Positions 1 through 7,204 of a stretch of 37,555 bases of DNA are shown piece after piece. This DNA is from Veillonella ratti (GTDB lineage Bacteria > Bacillota > Negativicutes > Veillonellales > Veillonellaceae). The notes beneath the pieces were generated by a model. It was not told the origin of the DNA, did no database searches, and saw only the letters and a list, made by a program, of their open reading frames with translations. Numbering within the stretch: position 1 is the first letter of the stretch; each line of letters starts with the position of its first letter. The position numbers and the translations under genes were made by a program. The DNA is taken from assembly GCF_003992115.1 (NCBI RefSeq), contig NZ_RQUX01000023.1, forward strand, positions 1 to 37,555. Direction: 5' to 3'.

Positions 1-1105
1 TGAATTCGCTAGCGAATTGAACAACTTGGGCGTTCGTGTTGCTACTTTGGAAAACAAAGTTGGTAACGTAAAAGTTACCGGTGATGTTCGTTTGAAATAC
101 GAAGGCTTTGAAAAGAAAGGTCGTTATTATTTAGGTACTAAAGAGCGTCCTAATAAACAATCTAAATTTGACTATCGTGGTCGTGTTCAATTCAATGCCA
201 ATGTAAATGAAAACACATCTGCTGTAATCCGTCTATCTACCGGTACTACTGAATTTGGTAACGCCACAAGTAGCGGAGCTAAATTTGATCGTATGTATGT
301 AGCGCATAAATTTGGCGAAGATACTACAGCTGTAGCCGGTCGTTTTGGCGTAGTTGTTGGTAACGGTTTAATTTATGATGACGCTTTTGATGGTGCGGCA
401 GTTACTTATGACAATGGTAACTTCAGTGCTACAGCAGCTCACGGTTACTTTGTAGCTGGCACTTTGTTTGATGGTAGTGTATTCGACGACAGTGATTACA
501 GCCGTGGTTTTGATGTAGATGAATTAAATGCCGATACTAATACTTCTGTAACTTTATTACAAGCTAAAGCTAAATTAGGTGAAAACGCTACAATTGGTGC
601 TTTCTATGCATTAACAAATCGTACAGGCGTTTTAGAAATTGATGGCATTGGCGATGTTAGTTTAGATAACGATATTTATGGTGCATCTTTAGACCTTAAT
701 TTTGGCAAATTCTGGATTGGTGGCGAATATGCTACATTCAAAGATGATTTCAAAGTTGACGGAACTCGAACTGAACTTAAGTATAACGGCAGTAAATTAG
801 ATAAAGATGCTTGGGTTGCTGGTGTTGGTTATGGCGACTATGATATTAAAAAAGCCGGTACTTGGGATATCAAAGTTCAATACTTTGACCAAGGTGCATT
901 ATCTCCTGTAATCAGTTCTACATGGAATCAACCTGTTAACAGCAATTATAAAGGCTGGATGGCAACAGTTGATTATGCATTAGCTGATAATGTAGGCTTA
1001 TCTGCATACTATGCATTTGATGGTAAACAACAACAAGACATCGATGGTGATGGAAGCAAAAAAGTAAGCGATTACTATCGTGCAGAATTAAACTACAAAT
1101 TCTAA
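1..1105 (+). CDS. OmpM-like SLH porin A, 5'-truncated by window edge
   Basis: This is the C-terminal part of an outer-membrane porin. The frame is open from base 2 with no true start. The first residues (EFASELNNLGVRVATLENK) match the coiled-coil linker that follows the SLH domain in the two complete paralogues in this window, so the signal peptide and SLH domain lie upstream of the window. The rest alternates aromatic and polar residues as in beta-strands and ends YRAELNYKF with a terminal Phe, as outer-membrane barrels do. In Negativicutes, OmpM proteins tether the outer membrane to peptidoglycan through SLH and form pores. It faces the opposite way from porins B and C. Its first 75 bases are identical to the matching part of porin C. 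The TTG at base 17 is not the start. Confidence 0.9.
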   Translation, partial: EFASELNNLGVRVATLENKVGNVKVTGDVRLKYEGFEKKGRYYLGTKERPNKQSKFDYRGRVQFNANVNENTSAVIRLSTGTTEFGNATSSGAKFDRMYVAHKFGEDTTAVAGRFGVVVGNGLIYDDAFDGAAVTYDNGNFSATAAHGYFVAGTLFDGSVFDDSDYSRGFDVDELNADTNTSVTLLQAKAKLGENATIGAFYALTNRTGVLEIDGIGDVSLDNDIYGASLDLNFGKFWIGGEYATFKDDFKVDGTRTELKYNGSKLDKDAWVAGVGYGDYDIKKAGTWDIKVQYFDQGALSPVISSTWNQPVNSNYKGWMATVDYALADNVGLSAYYAFDGKQQQDIDGDGSKKVSDYYRAELNYKF

Positions 1106-1138
1106 TTGTACCCGAAATAGAATTATCTCGTAACACAA

Positions 1139-1172
1139 AAACAACCACTTCCTTTGGAGGTGGTTGTTTTTG
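1139..1172 (+). terminator. Intrinsic terminator of porin A
   Basis: The inverted repeat AACAACCACTTCC / GGAGGTGGTTGTT has a TTT loop and is followed by a T run, 34 bases after the porin A stop. The stem is nearly the same as that of the terminator behind porin B, so the duplication appears to include the 3' end. Confidence 0.85.
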
Positions 1173-1202
1173 ATTATCTTTACATTCCATATTGCTCATA
1201 AC

Positions 1203-1230
1203 TTGACGATATGGTCAAATATGATATACT
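1203..1230 (+). promoter_or_regulatory. Promoter of antitoxin-like small RNA
   Basis: TTGACG and TATACT are separated by 16 bases, close to the sigma-70/sigma-A consensus. No ORF with a ribosome binding site follows. The predicted start near 1237 lies just before the structured RNA that ends in a terminator near 1345. Confidence 0.65.
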
Positions 1231-1236
1231 AAAAAC

Positions 1237-1347
1237 ACAAAGAGAGCTATTAACGTGTGTAGGCGTTAGGCTCATCTAAAGTGTATGAACGGATACACCT
1301 AACTTATGAAGTGAGGCAATACTTCTGGGCGTTAGGTGTATTTCTTT
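1237..1347 (+). ncRNA. Putative type I antitoxin RNA
   Basis: The predicted transcript is about 110 nt. It holds AGAGCTATTAACGTG near its 5' end, a small hairpin (GTGTAT/ATACAC), and a terminator hairpin with arms ATACACCTAAC (1293-1303) and GTTAGGTGTAT (1331-1341) followed by TTCTTT. GCGTTAGG occurs at 1263 and again at 1329, so the CCTAAC arm has two possible partners. The opposite strand carries the toxin remnant, whose leader begins with the same AGAGCTATTAACGTG (inverted copy at 1448-1462). Convergent RNAs sharing 5' repeats and overlapping at the terminator are the layout of Fst/par-type and holin-like type I toxin-antitoxin loci. The RNA assignment is inferred from structure only. Confidence 0.55.
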
Positions 1348-1414
1348 AATGAAATAATTAGCACTATAAGATAGCAAAACCAATCATTAATAATATAGCT
1401 TCGTATACAGTCAT
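1332..1414 (-). pseudogene. Holin-like type I toxin, frame broken after 16 codons
   Basis: The minus strand has GAAAGG, ten bases, then ATG (1414-1412) encoding MTVYEAILLMIGFAIL and a TAG at 1366-1364. This N-terminus resembles short holin-like toxins (MTVYEAL..MI.FA..), which are usually around 25-40 residues: one membrane helix with a basic end. Deleting the two bases TA just before that stop restores GTG CTA ATT ATT ... AAG AAA, giving VLIISLKKYT and a stop at 1334-1332, i.e. a normal-looking toxin of 26 residues. I therefore read it as inactivated by a 2-bp insertion, or as a sequencing error. A TATAAT-like -10 lies at 1474-1469 on the minus strand. Confidence 0.55.
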
Positions 1415-1471
1415 AGTATCACTACCTTTCGGTGATGAACGTAACTCACGTTAATAGCTCTGAGTATTATT

Positions 1472-1524
1472 ATAGCGCTATGAATTTGAGAAATAATCAT
1501 CTCAAATTCATAGTGCTATTTTTG
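1472..1524 (+). terminator. Long 20-bp-stem hairpin with T run
   Basis: The arms are 1472-1491 and 1500-1519, pair over 20 bases with a single G-U, and have an 8-base loop followed by TTTTT. It behaves as a terminator only on the plus strand. Its left arm overlaps the presumed -10 of the toxin remnant, so it may insulate the toxin promoter or the convergent gene at 1574-2200. Confidence 0.6.
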
Positions 1525-1573
1525 ATTTCATTAGTTTTTAATCAATCCCAAGATTTATCAAATAACAGAGTCA

Positions 1574-2200
1574 TTAATTATTTTGCATAGCCGCTTTAGT
1601 TAACGTCATCTGATCAAGTGTAAATTCTCTATCGGCAAATTTGATGCAAGCTTTTTTGAAAGCACGCTCGGTACTACTAGTACCGGCAGCATTTTCTTTA
1701 ACAATATATTTCTCATTGTACACATATTTATCTTCTTTAACGGAGTAAATAAGGACTGTATACAATACGGTTACTTCAAATTTTACCGGTGAAAAACCAA
1801 GCCAAGCAGTTTTTACTTTCGAATCGGTGATTCTCGCATTAATCAATAATACATAATCGGAATTGGTTTGCTGTGCCATCTCATTTAATTCTTTTTTCTT
1901 AGGAACATAACCACGACCCAAAGCAGTATCATTAGGATTCAAATCGTTTTCCAATAAGTATTCTTCAAATACACTTTGGCTTTCAGCCATATTAACAGGT
2001 GATATATTTTTGTGTTTAGATAGTTCACGAACAATTGCTTTGTATAAAATTTCTCTGGCTTCAGCCTCATTACTCACTCCCGCATTGCCTACATAAACAA
2101 GCGGCATTATTCTTTCTTTACTCCCTGTATTAGAATAAGTGGTCACATCATAGGCATTTGTTGTAAACACAGCCCCAACTAAAACAAAAATCCCCATCAT
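1574..2200 (-). CDS. Secreted hypothetical protein; signal peptide start out of frame
   Basis: I do not recognise the family. The open frame gives 208 residues starting MMGIFVLVGAVFTTNA, the hydrophobic core and cleavage region of a signal peptide but without the usual basic start. Upstream an ideal ribosome binding site (AGAGGAGG) stands seven bases before ATG at 2223-2221, which encodes M-K-R-F-F and then hits a stop in the wrong frame. One extra T in the T6 run (plus-strand A6 at 2209-2214) would fuse both parts into MKRFFSLLMMGIFVLVGAVF, a complete signal peptide. The real gene therefore probably spans 1574-2223 and is off in this sequence. The mature part is mixed alpha/beta with no Cys or repeats. 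A good promoter lies upstream. It sits between porins A and B. Confidence 0.65.
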   Translation of the reverse strand: MMGIFVLVGAVFTTNAYDVTTYSNTGSKERIMPLVYVGNAGVSNEAEAREILYKAIVRELSKHKNISPVNMAESQSVFEEYLLENDLNPNDTALGRGYVPKKKELNEMAQQTNSDYVLLINARITDSKVKTAWLGFSPVKFEVTVLYTVLIYSVKEDKYVYNEKYIVKENAAGTSSTERAFKKACIKFADREFTLDQMTLTKAAMQNN

Positions 2201-2259
2201 TAACAGTGAAAAAATCTCTTCATAAATAAACCTCCTCTTACCTAAAAAGTGAAAATACC

Positions 2260-2288
2260 ATAATAATTAATTCGATATAACTTTTCAA
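2260..2288 (-). promoter_or_regulatory. Promoter of secreted hypothetical gene
   Basis: On the minus strand TTGAAA (2288-2283) and TATTAT (2265-2260) are separated by 17 bases, about 40 bases before the ribosome binding site of the ATG at 2223. Confidence 0.6.
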
Positions 2289-2349
2289 AATCCTTCATAT
2301 TTATAGATTTTTATAATAAAGTTTAGGCCCAATTTCCTTAAAATGGCAA

Positions 2350-2385
2350 ACAAAAACAACCACTTCCCGAAGGAAGTGGTTGTCT
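2350..2385 (-). terminator. Intrinsic terminator of porin B
   Basis: On the minus strand a 12-bp stem ACAACCACTTCC / GGAAGTGGTTGT with a TTCG tetraloop is followed by TTTTGTTTG. It lies about 40 bases past the stop of porin B and resembles the porin A terminator. Confidence 0.9.
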
Positions 2386-2421
2386 TATTTTTACTACTTA
2401 TTAATTCTGTTTTACAACCAA

Positions 2422-3723
2422 TTAGAATTTGTAGTTTAATTCTGCACGATAGTAATCGCTTACTTCGTTACCGTCTTGGTCTTCTGCATTAAAGCCATAG
2501 TAAGCGGATAAGCCAACATTTTTAGCTAATGCATAATCAACAGTTGCTAACCAACCTTTAAAGTCTGCATTTTCTTGTTGATTCCAAGTAGAGCTAATTA
2601 CTGGAGAATCTTTAGCTAAATCAAAGTATTGAACCTTAATATCCCAAGAACCGGCTTCTTTAATGTCGTAGTTACCAAAACCTACGCCAGCTACCCATGC
2701 ATCATGGTCAACATTCTTAGTGAATTCATCTTTAAATGTAGCATATTCGCCGCCGATCCAAACGTTTTTGAACTGTAAATCAACGAAACCGCCATAGATA
2801 TCATTATCTAAATTTTTATTGCCAAAAGCGTAGAACCCGCCTAAAGTAGCATTTTCACCCAATTTACCTTGAGCTTGGAGTAAAGTTACAGAGAAGTTAT
2901 TGTCGCTAGAAATTGAGGACAAATCTTCAAATGGATGATCTGCTTCTTCTCCATCCACTGTATAGCCATCAAAGGACGCCAAGTCTAAACCACCAGCTAC
3001 GAAATAACCATGAGCAGCAGTAGCTGCAAAGTTACCATTATCATAGGCTAAGGCAGCACCATCGAAAGTATCATCGTAAACTAAACCACCGCCAACAAAT
3101 GCACCAAAGCGGCCAATTACACCTGTAGTATCTTGACCAAATTTATGCGCTACATAGATACGGTCAGCTTGAACATCTGTGCCACCTGCAGAGCCAAATT
3201 CGTTAGTACCAGAAGAAATACGAACTACAGCAGAAGTATTTTCATTTACATTGGCATTGAATTGAACACGACCACGATAATCAAATTTAGATTTTTTATT
3301 GGCATTATCTTCGTCAATTTGACCTTTCTTTTCAAAGCCTTGGTAACGAAGACGAACGTCACCGGTAACTTTTACGTTACCAACTTTGTTTTCCAAAGTA
3401 GCAACACGAACGCCCAAGTTGTTTAATTCGCTAGCGAATTCATCAGCCAAACGGTTGATCATAGCTTGTTGTTCAGCGTTAGCACGAGCTTCGTTAGCCA
3501 TAGCTTTAGCTACCATCTGAGCCATTTCGTAACGAGTGATGTTGTTCTGGCCTTTGAAAGTACCATCTGGGTAACCGTTGATTACACCAGCTGCTGCCAA
3601 TTGAGATACGCTCTGGTATGCCCAATCGTTAGGAGTTACATCGGAGAATGGGTTAGCTGCGAATGCAGTAGTTACGCCAAGTACAGCAGTTGCTGCAAAT
3701 ACGGCTGCAAAACGTTTTTTCAT
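2422..3723 (-). CDS. OmpM-like SLH porin B
   Basis: A 433-residue outer-membrane porin. A signal peptide (1-22, cleaved after AFA) is followed by one SLH domain (about 24-75, starting NPFSDVTPNDWAYQSV, with the ITRYEMAQ motif), a short coiled-coil linker (about 76-115) and a beta-barrel to the terminal Phe (YRAELNYKF). SLH domains of Negativicutes bind modified peptidoglycan, so the protein should link cell wall and outer membrane and let small solutes pass. ATG at 3723 follows AAAGGGG at normal spacing. The first 121 residues are identical to porin C, and the DNA differs at only about five silent positions in 365 bp; the barrel then diverges. It has its own promoter, a leader of about 170 nt and its own terminator, so it is monocistronic. 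Confidence 0.95.
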   Translation of the reverse strand: MKKRFAAVFAATAVLGVTTAFAANPFSDVTPNDWAYQSVSQLAAAGVINGYPDGTFKGQNNITRYEMAQMVAKAMANEARANAEQQAMINRLADEFASELNNLGVRVATLENKVGNVKVTGDVRLRYQGFEKKGQIDEDNANKKSKFDYRGRVQFNANVNENTSAVVRISSGTNEFGSAGGTDVQADRIYVAHKFGQDTTGVIGRFGAFVGGGLVYDDTFDGAALAYDNGNFAATAAHGYFVAGGLDLASFDGYTVDGEEADHPFEDLSSISSDNNFSVTLLQAQGKLGENATLGGFYAFGNKNLDNDIYGGFVDLQFKNVWIGGEYATFKDEFTKNVDHDAWVAGVGFGNYDIKEAGSWDIKVQYFDLAKDSPVISSTWNQQENADFKGWLATVDYALAKNVGLSAYYGFNAEDQDGNEVSDYYRAELNYKF

Positions 3724-3737
3724 TGTAATTACCCCTT
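3359..3737 (-). repeat. Shared porin 5' cassette, copy B
   Basis: From the ribosome binding site to the codons for VTGD this stretch is nearly identical to 5137-5515, with about five silent differences in the 365 coding bases. The last 84 bases match the left edge of the window (inverted) with one mismatch. Similarity falls abruptly at the barrel. This looks like recent duplication or gene conversion kept up by recombination. Confidence 0.9.
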
Positions 3738-3898
3738 TCGGTAAAAAACAGAAAAAAGAAATAAAATAGCAGATGGCATCTCATTTCATTCTTCATGTTT
3801 CTATACTCATGTAATGTACAATGGAGTGTCCATGTTTCCTCACACTTAATTACATTTTCTGTCAATCATGAAGCTGTCATGACTACCAATCTACGGAC

Positions 3899-3926
3899 AT
3901 AATACCACACTCGAATCAAAAATCAA
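3899..3926 (-). promoter_or_regulatory. Promoter of porin B
   Basis: On the minus strand TTGATT (3926-3921) and TATTAT (3904-3899) are separated by 16 bases. The predicted start near 3892 gives porin B an untranslated leader of about 170 nt, long enough for small-RNA or structural control. Confidence 0.6.
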
Positions 3927-4067
3927 AGGGTTTTGTTATGATTATTTCGCATAGGTTATGCATCTGTCTTCTTAGAAAGGATTCAACTTCATCAAACCCA
4001 CACCTTACAAGCCCTTTATTTATCATCGTTTATCCCTATATTGATTTTTGTTGATGTTTACGACAAC

Positions 4068-4102
4068 AAAAAAAGACAACTTCCGAAGAAGTTGTCTTTT
4101 TT
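4068..4102 (-). terminator. Intrinsic terminator of porin C, bidirectional
   Basis: A 13-bp stem AAAAGACAACTTC / GAAGTTGTCTTTT with a four-base loop is flanked by an A run on the left and a T run on the right, so it can act on both strands. It follows porin C by about 45 bases. Confidence 0.9.
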
Positions 4103-4148
4103 ATATCCGAAACTACTATATTATAGTAATTATTGGTTATTAGTCAGA

Positions 4149-5501
4149 TTAGAACTGGTAGTTCAATTCTGCACGGTAGTAATCTGATAAGTCAGCGCCG
4201 TCTTGGTTTTCAGCGTTGAATGCCCAGTAAGCGGACAAGCCAACGTTTTTAGCCAAAGCGTAATCAACAGTAGCCATCCAAGCTTTGTAATCGGAGTTTA
4301 CAGGTTGATTCCAAGTAGAGCTGATTACTGGGGAATGTTTAGCCTGGTCGAAGTACTGAACTTTAACGCCCCAAGTACCTTCGTTTTCAATGTCGTAGTT
4401 ACCTACGCCAACACCGGCTACCCAAGCATCTTTACCGTCGTTGTTTACGCCAGTATTCCAATTTTTGTCCCAAGTAGCATATTCGCCACCGATCCACAAT
4501 TTGTTGAATTGAAGATCTAAGGAACCGCCATAGATATCGTTATCTAAGTTATCTAAGCCCCAAGCATAGAAACCGCCGATAGTTGCATGTTCACCCAAGT
4601 TACCTTTAACCTGTGCAAGAGCTACTTTATAGTTGTTGTCAGCATTTTTGCTAGTGATGTCACCGTCAAAACCAGTTGGTAAGCCAGTAGTATCGTTAAC
4701 AATATGATTATCAGCATCATATTTGCTGAATAAGCTACCGCTAATGAAGGAACCGTAACCACCAGTCAATGCGAAGTTGCCATTGTCATAAGTGATAGCA
4801 GCACCATCGAATGGATCGTCGTATACTAAACCGTTACCGATAGTGTTGTCGAAACGACCGATTACAGCAGTAGTATCTTTACCGAATTTGTGAGCAACAT
4901 ACATGTTGTCAAATTTAACGGTAGTACCGGTTGCATCACCGAATTCAACACCGTCAAAACCATTGTCTTCACCAGTTGTTACAATACGAACAACTGCAGA
5001 AGTGTTGTCAGCTACATTAGCATTGAACTGAACACGTGCACGGTAGTCAAACATAGAACGTTTATTGTTGCTGTTTGTACGATCTTCATTGTAGAAGGAA
5101 CCTTTTTTATCGGAACCCTGGTAACGAAGACGAGCGTCACCGGTTACTTTTACGTTACCAACTTTGTTTTCCAAAGTAGCAACACGAACGCCCAAGTTGT
5201 TCAATTCGCTAGCGAATTCATCAGCCAAACGGTTGATCATAGCTTGTTGTTCAGCGTTAGCACGAGCTTCGTTAGCCATAGCTTTAGCTACCATCTGAGC
5301 CATTTCGTAACGAGTGATGTTGTTCTGGCCTTTGAAAGTGCCATCTGGGTAACCGTTGATTACACCAGCTGCTGCTAATTGAGATACGCTCTGGTAGGCC
5401 CAATCGTTAGGAGTTACATCGGAGAATGGGTTAGCTGCGAATGCAGTAGTTACGCCAAGTACAGCAGTTGCTGCAAATACGGCTGCAAAACGTTTTTTCA
5501 T
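4149..5501 (-). CDS. OmpM-like SLH porin C
   Basis: A 450-residue paralogue of porin B with the same order: signal peptide 1-22, SLH about 24-75, coiled coil, and a barrel from about residue 120 to the terminal Phe (YRAELNYQF). The end of the barrel (SPVISSTWNQP, then VDYALAKNVGLSAY) is conserved among all three porins, while the middle, likely surface loops, varies strongly (DNGFDGVEFGDAT and KYDADNHIVNDTTG in C only). ATG at 5501 follows AAGGGG. Only 114 bases separate it from the recombinase stop. I found no convincing promoter there; an AT-rich inverted repeat TTTTCAA/TTGAAAA at 5555-5575 could be an operator or part of a weak terminator. Confidence 0.95.
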   Translation of the reverse strand: MKKRFAAVFAATAVLGVTTAFAANPFSDVTPNDWAYQSVSQLAAAGVINGYPDGTFKGQNNITRYEMAQMVAKAMANEARANAEQQAMINRLADEFASELNNLGVRVATLENKVGNVKVTGDARLRYQGSDKKGSFYNEDRTNSNNKRSMFDYRARVQFNANVADNTSAVVRIVTTGEDNGFDGVEFGDATGTTVKFDNMYVAHKFGKDTTAVIGRFDNTIGNGLVYDDPFDGAAITYDNGNFALTGGYGSFISGSLFSKYDADNHIVNDTTGLPTGFDGDITSKNADNNYKVALAQVKGNLGEHATIGGFYAWGLDNLDNDIYGGSLDLQFNKLWIGGEYATWDKNWNTGVNNDGKDAWVAGVGVGNYDIENEGTWGVKVQYFDQAKHSPVISSTWNQPVNSDYKAWMATVDYALAKNVGLSAYWAFNAENQDGADLSDYYRAELNYQF

Positions 5502-5515
5502 TGTAATTACCCCTT
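5137..5515 (-). repeat. Shared porin 5' cassette, copy C
   Basis: This partner of the repeat at 3359-3737 is in the same orientation. Its barrel-proximal 75 bases are identical to bases 1-75 of the window in inverted orientation. Confidence 0.9.
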
Positions 5516-5615
5516 AGGGTACAATTTATGTAAAACCGTGAAACAAGTAGTGAATTTTCAATTTAAAGTTGAAAAAATTTATCTTAGTGTTTTAAAACTC
5601 TTGCCATATTTAATT

Positions 5616-6950
5616 TTAGGTGTTACTGAATTTTAAAGCATATTTTTCATTGAGTTGTACATTTTCAATAGGTATTACATAGTTTGTTTCTGTTAATATT
5701 TTGTTGTTTTTATAATCATTTAAAGTAGAATCTTTTAATACTGCTGAAAGTAGTTTTGCATTTAATTTCTGTGTTGCTGTAGGATTTAACAAATTCGAAC
5801 TTCGAGACGATATAGCAGGGAGTAGTACGGATTTCAGTAAAAAATGCCAATACTGATATTTACCGACAAGTGACCATTTCTGATAATCCTTATGGCACTG
5901 TAAATATAGTTGTAATATCGATGAAGAAAGATAAGGGGCAGACGTTTTAATAAGTCGGGGAATAGCCACCAATAGTGCACCTTCTATTTGAGGTTCTTTA
6001 TATAACGCTTTATTGGCACAAATATCGGAGTGATTAATGGCTTGAGGGCATTGATAGTACACATAAACTCTATCTTTATACCGTCGTCGCATACCGACTA
6101 AACGGTGGTGACATGAGGGGCATCGAAGCAGTCCTTTAAAAAGATGTGGTTCGCTTAATTCCTTGGCTGGGTAGGATGCTCCATGATGGCGTGGTCTTTT
6201 TAACGCCTGTTGAACGGCCGAAAAGGTATCTTGAGAAATAATGGGAGGGGCATAATAATCAATTCCATAAAAACGGCCCGTATACTTTTCATTACGTAAT
6301 AGTTTGGTAATGGTAGGATAGGCACGAACGATACCATGTTTTTCAGCTAAATAAATCATGGTCTGTCGAATTGATTTAGTTTTTAAATAATAATTGAAAA
6401 TGTCTCGGATAATAGACGCTTTTTCATCAGGTACGATATGCTTATTTTGAATTGAGTAGCCTAATGGAAGCTTCCCGGAAATGACTTCACCGCGTTTAAT
6501 TTTATCGGCAAATACGAAATTGATTCGCTCCGAAGTAGTGTCTGATTCATTTTGAGCAATGGACAGCTTAATGTTAAGGTAGAGACGACCTTGTGCCGTA
6601 TTCGTATTGTAATCTTCCTCCGTTGTTTCCCAGACTACATTATATTTATCTAAAATAGCCTGATAAGTGTAAAAATCGGAAACATTACGAAACCATTGAT
6701 CCAGCTTAATAAATAAGATACAGTCGATTCGACCGGCCTGAACATCTTGTAACATACGGGCAAACTCTTTACGACGACCGGGGCGACTGCGTGCCGAGAT
6801 GCCTTCGTCACGATAACAGTCTACGATTTGGTAATTATGCTCTAAGGCGTATTGCCGCAGCCTGTTTTCTTGAGCTTGCAGGGAGTAGCCGTTCATGGCT
6901 TGTTCTTCATGAGAAACTCTGATATAGAGTGCTGAACGTTTGCCATTCAT
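5616..6950 (-). CDS. Large serine recombinase
   Basis: A 444-residue site-specific recombinase of the resolvase/invertase superfamily. The N-terminal catalytic domain has ALYIRVSHEEQ (catalytic Ser13, Arg11), the YSLQAQ motif and the DEGISARS..RPGRR stretch. A recombinase domain follows (about 150-260: GKLPLGY, KYTGRFYG), then a zinc ribbon CPSC...C (about 275-315). The C-terminal coiled-coil region seems short for phage integrases. Such enzymes cut both strands through a phosphoserine link and perform integration, excision or inversion. No phage or transposon genes accompany it; it abuts porin C. The only usable start is ATG 6950; the strong AGGAGG lies about 40 bases upstream, with a hairpin in between. 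Confidence 0.93.
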   Translation of the reverse strand: MNGKRSALYIRVSHEEQAMNGYSLQAQENRLRQYALEHNYQIVDCYRDEGISARSRPGRRKEFARMLQDVQAGRIDCILFIKLDQWFRNVSDFYTYQAILDKYNVVWETTEEDYNTNTAQGRLYLNIKLSIAQNESDTTSERINFVFADKIKRGEVISGKLPLGYSIQNKHIVPDEKASIIRDIFNYYLKTKSIRQTMIYLAEKHGIVRAYPTITKLLRNEKYTGRFYGIDYYAPPIISQDTFSAVQQALKRPRHHGASYPAKELSEPHLFKGLLRCPSCHHRLVGMRRRYKDRVYVYYQCPQAINHSDICANKALYKEPQIEGALLVAIPRLIKTSAPYLSSSILQLYLQCHKDYQKWSLVGKYQYWHFLLKSVLLPAISSRSSNLLNPTATQKLNAKLLSAVLKDSTLNDYKNNKILTETNYVIPIENVQLNEKYALKFSNT

Positions 6951-6959
6951 ACATAGTCA

Positions 6960-6997
6960 CTATTGGTATCTGAATCAATCCAATAGCAATTCCTCCT
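6960..6997 (-). promoter_or_regulatory. Recombinase SD separated from start by a hairpin
   Basis: On the minus strand AGGAGG (6997-6992) is followed by the inverted repeat CTATTGG...CCAATAG (6986-6980 and 6966-6960) and only then ATG at 6950. If the hairpin forms, 14 unpaired bases separate SD and start; if not, the distance is far too long. It could equally be a protein-binding repeat. Confidence 0.4.
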
Positions 6998-7063
6998 TTC
7001 AAAATTAAAGTAGAATGATGAATCTAAAGAGTCATATAGTTTAAAAAAATAAAAGTATATGGC

Positions 7064-7091
7064 TTGACTTCATCGTAACATAACTTATATT
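7064..7091 (+). promoter_or_regulatory. Promoter of the HAD-rapZ-yvcK-whiA operon
   Basis: TTGACT and TATATT are separated by 16 bases, upstream of the start at 7205. A second -10-like TATACT (7130-7135) has no good -35. Confidence 0.5.
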
Positions 7092-7204
7092 GGAGATTGA
7101 TAAAAGTCGAATAACTTCAGCAAATATGGTATACTTAATAATAGCCCCTTAAATTAGAAATCCGGGGTTATAAACGAAAATTCAAATCGGATTGTGAGGT
7201 ATCT

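Larger units (their letters stand above)
3724..4148 (-). other. Gene-free stretch between porins B and C
   Basis: These 425 bases hold the porin B ribosome binding site, a leader of about 170 nt, its promoter (3899-3926) and the porin C terminator (4068-4102). A TTGACA on the minus strand at 3865-3860 has no -10 at the right distance. I see nothing else coding in the AT-rich remainder. Confidence 0.6.

Noticed and set aside
4890-5378. Plus-strand frame of 162 codons opposite porin C
   Set aside because: It is a shadow of the porin coding strand; the same frame recurs opposite porin B because the DNA is repeated.
5555-5575. Terminator between recombinase and porin C
   Set aside because: The repeat TTTTCAA/TTGAAAA is only AT pairs with no T run on the minus strand; at best a weak operator.
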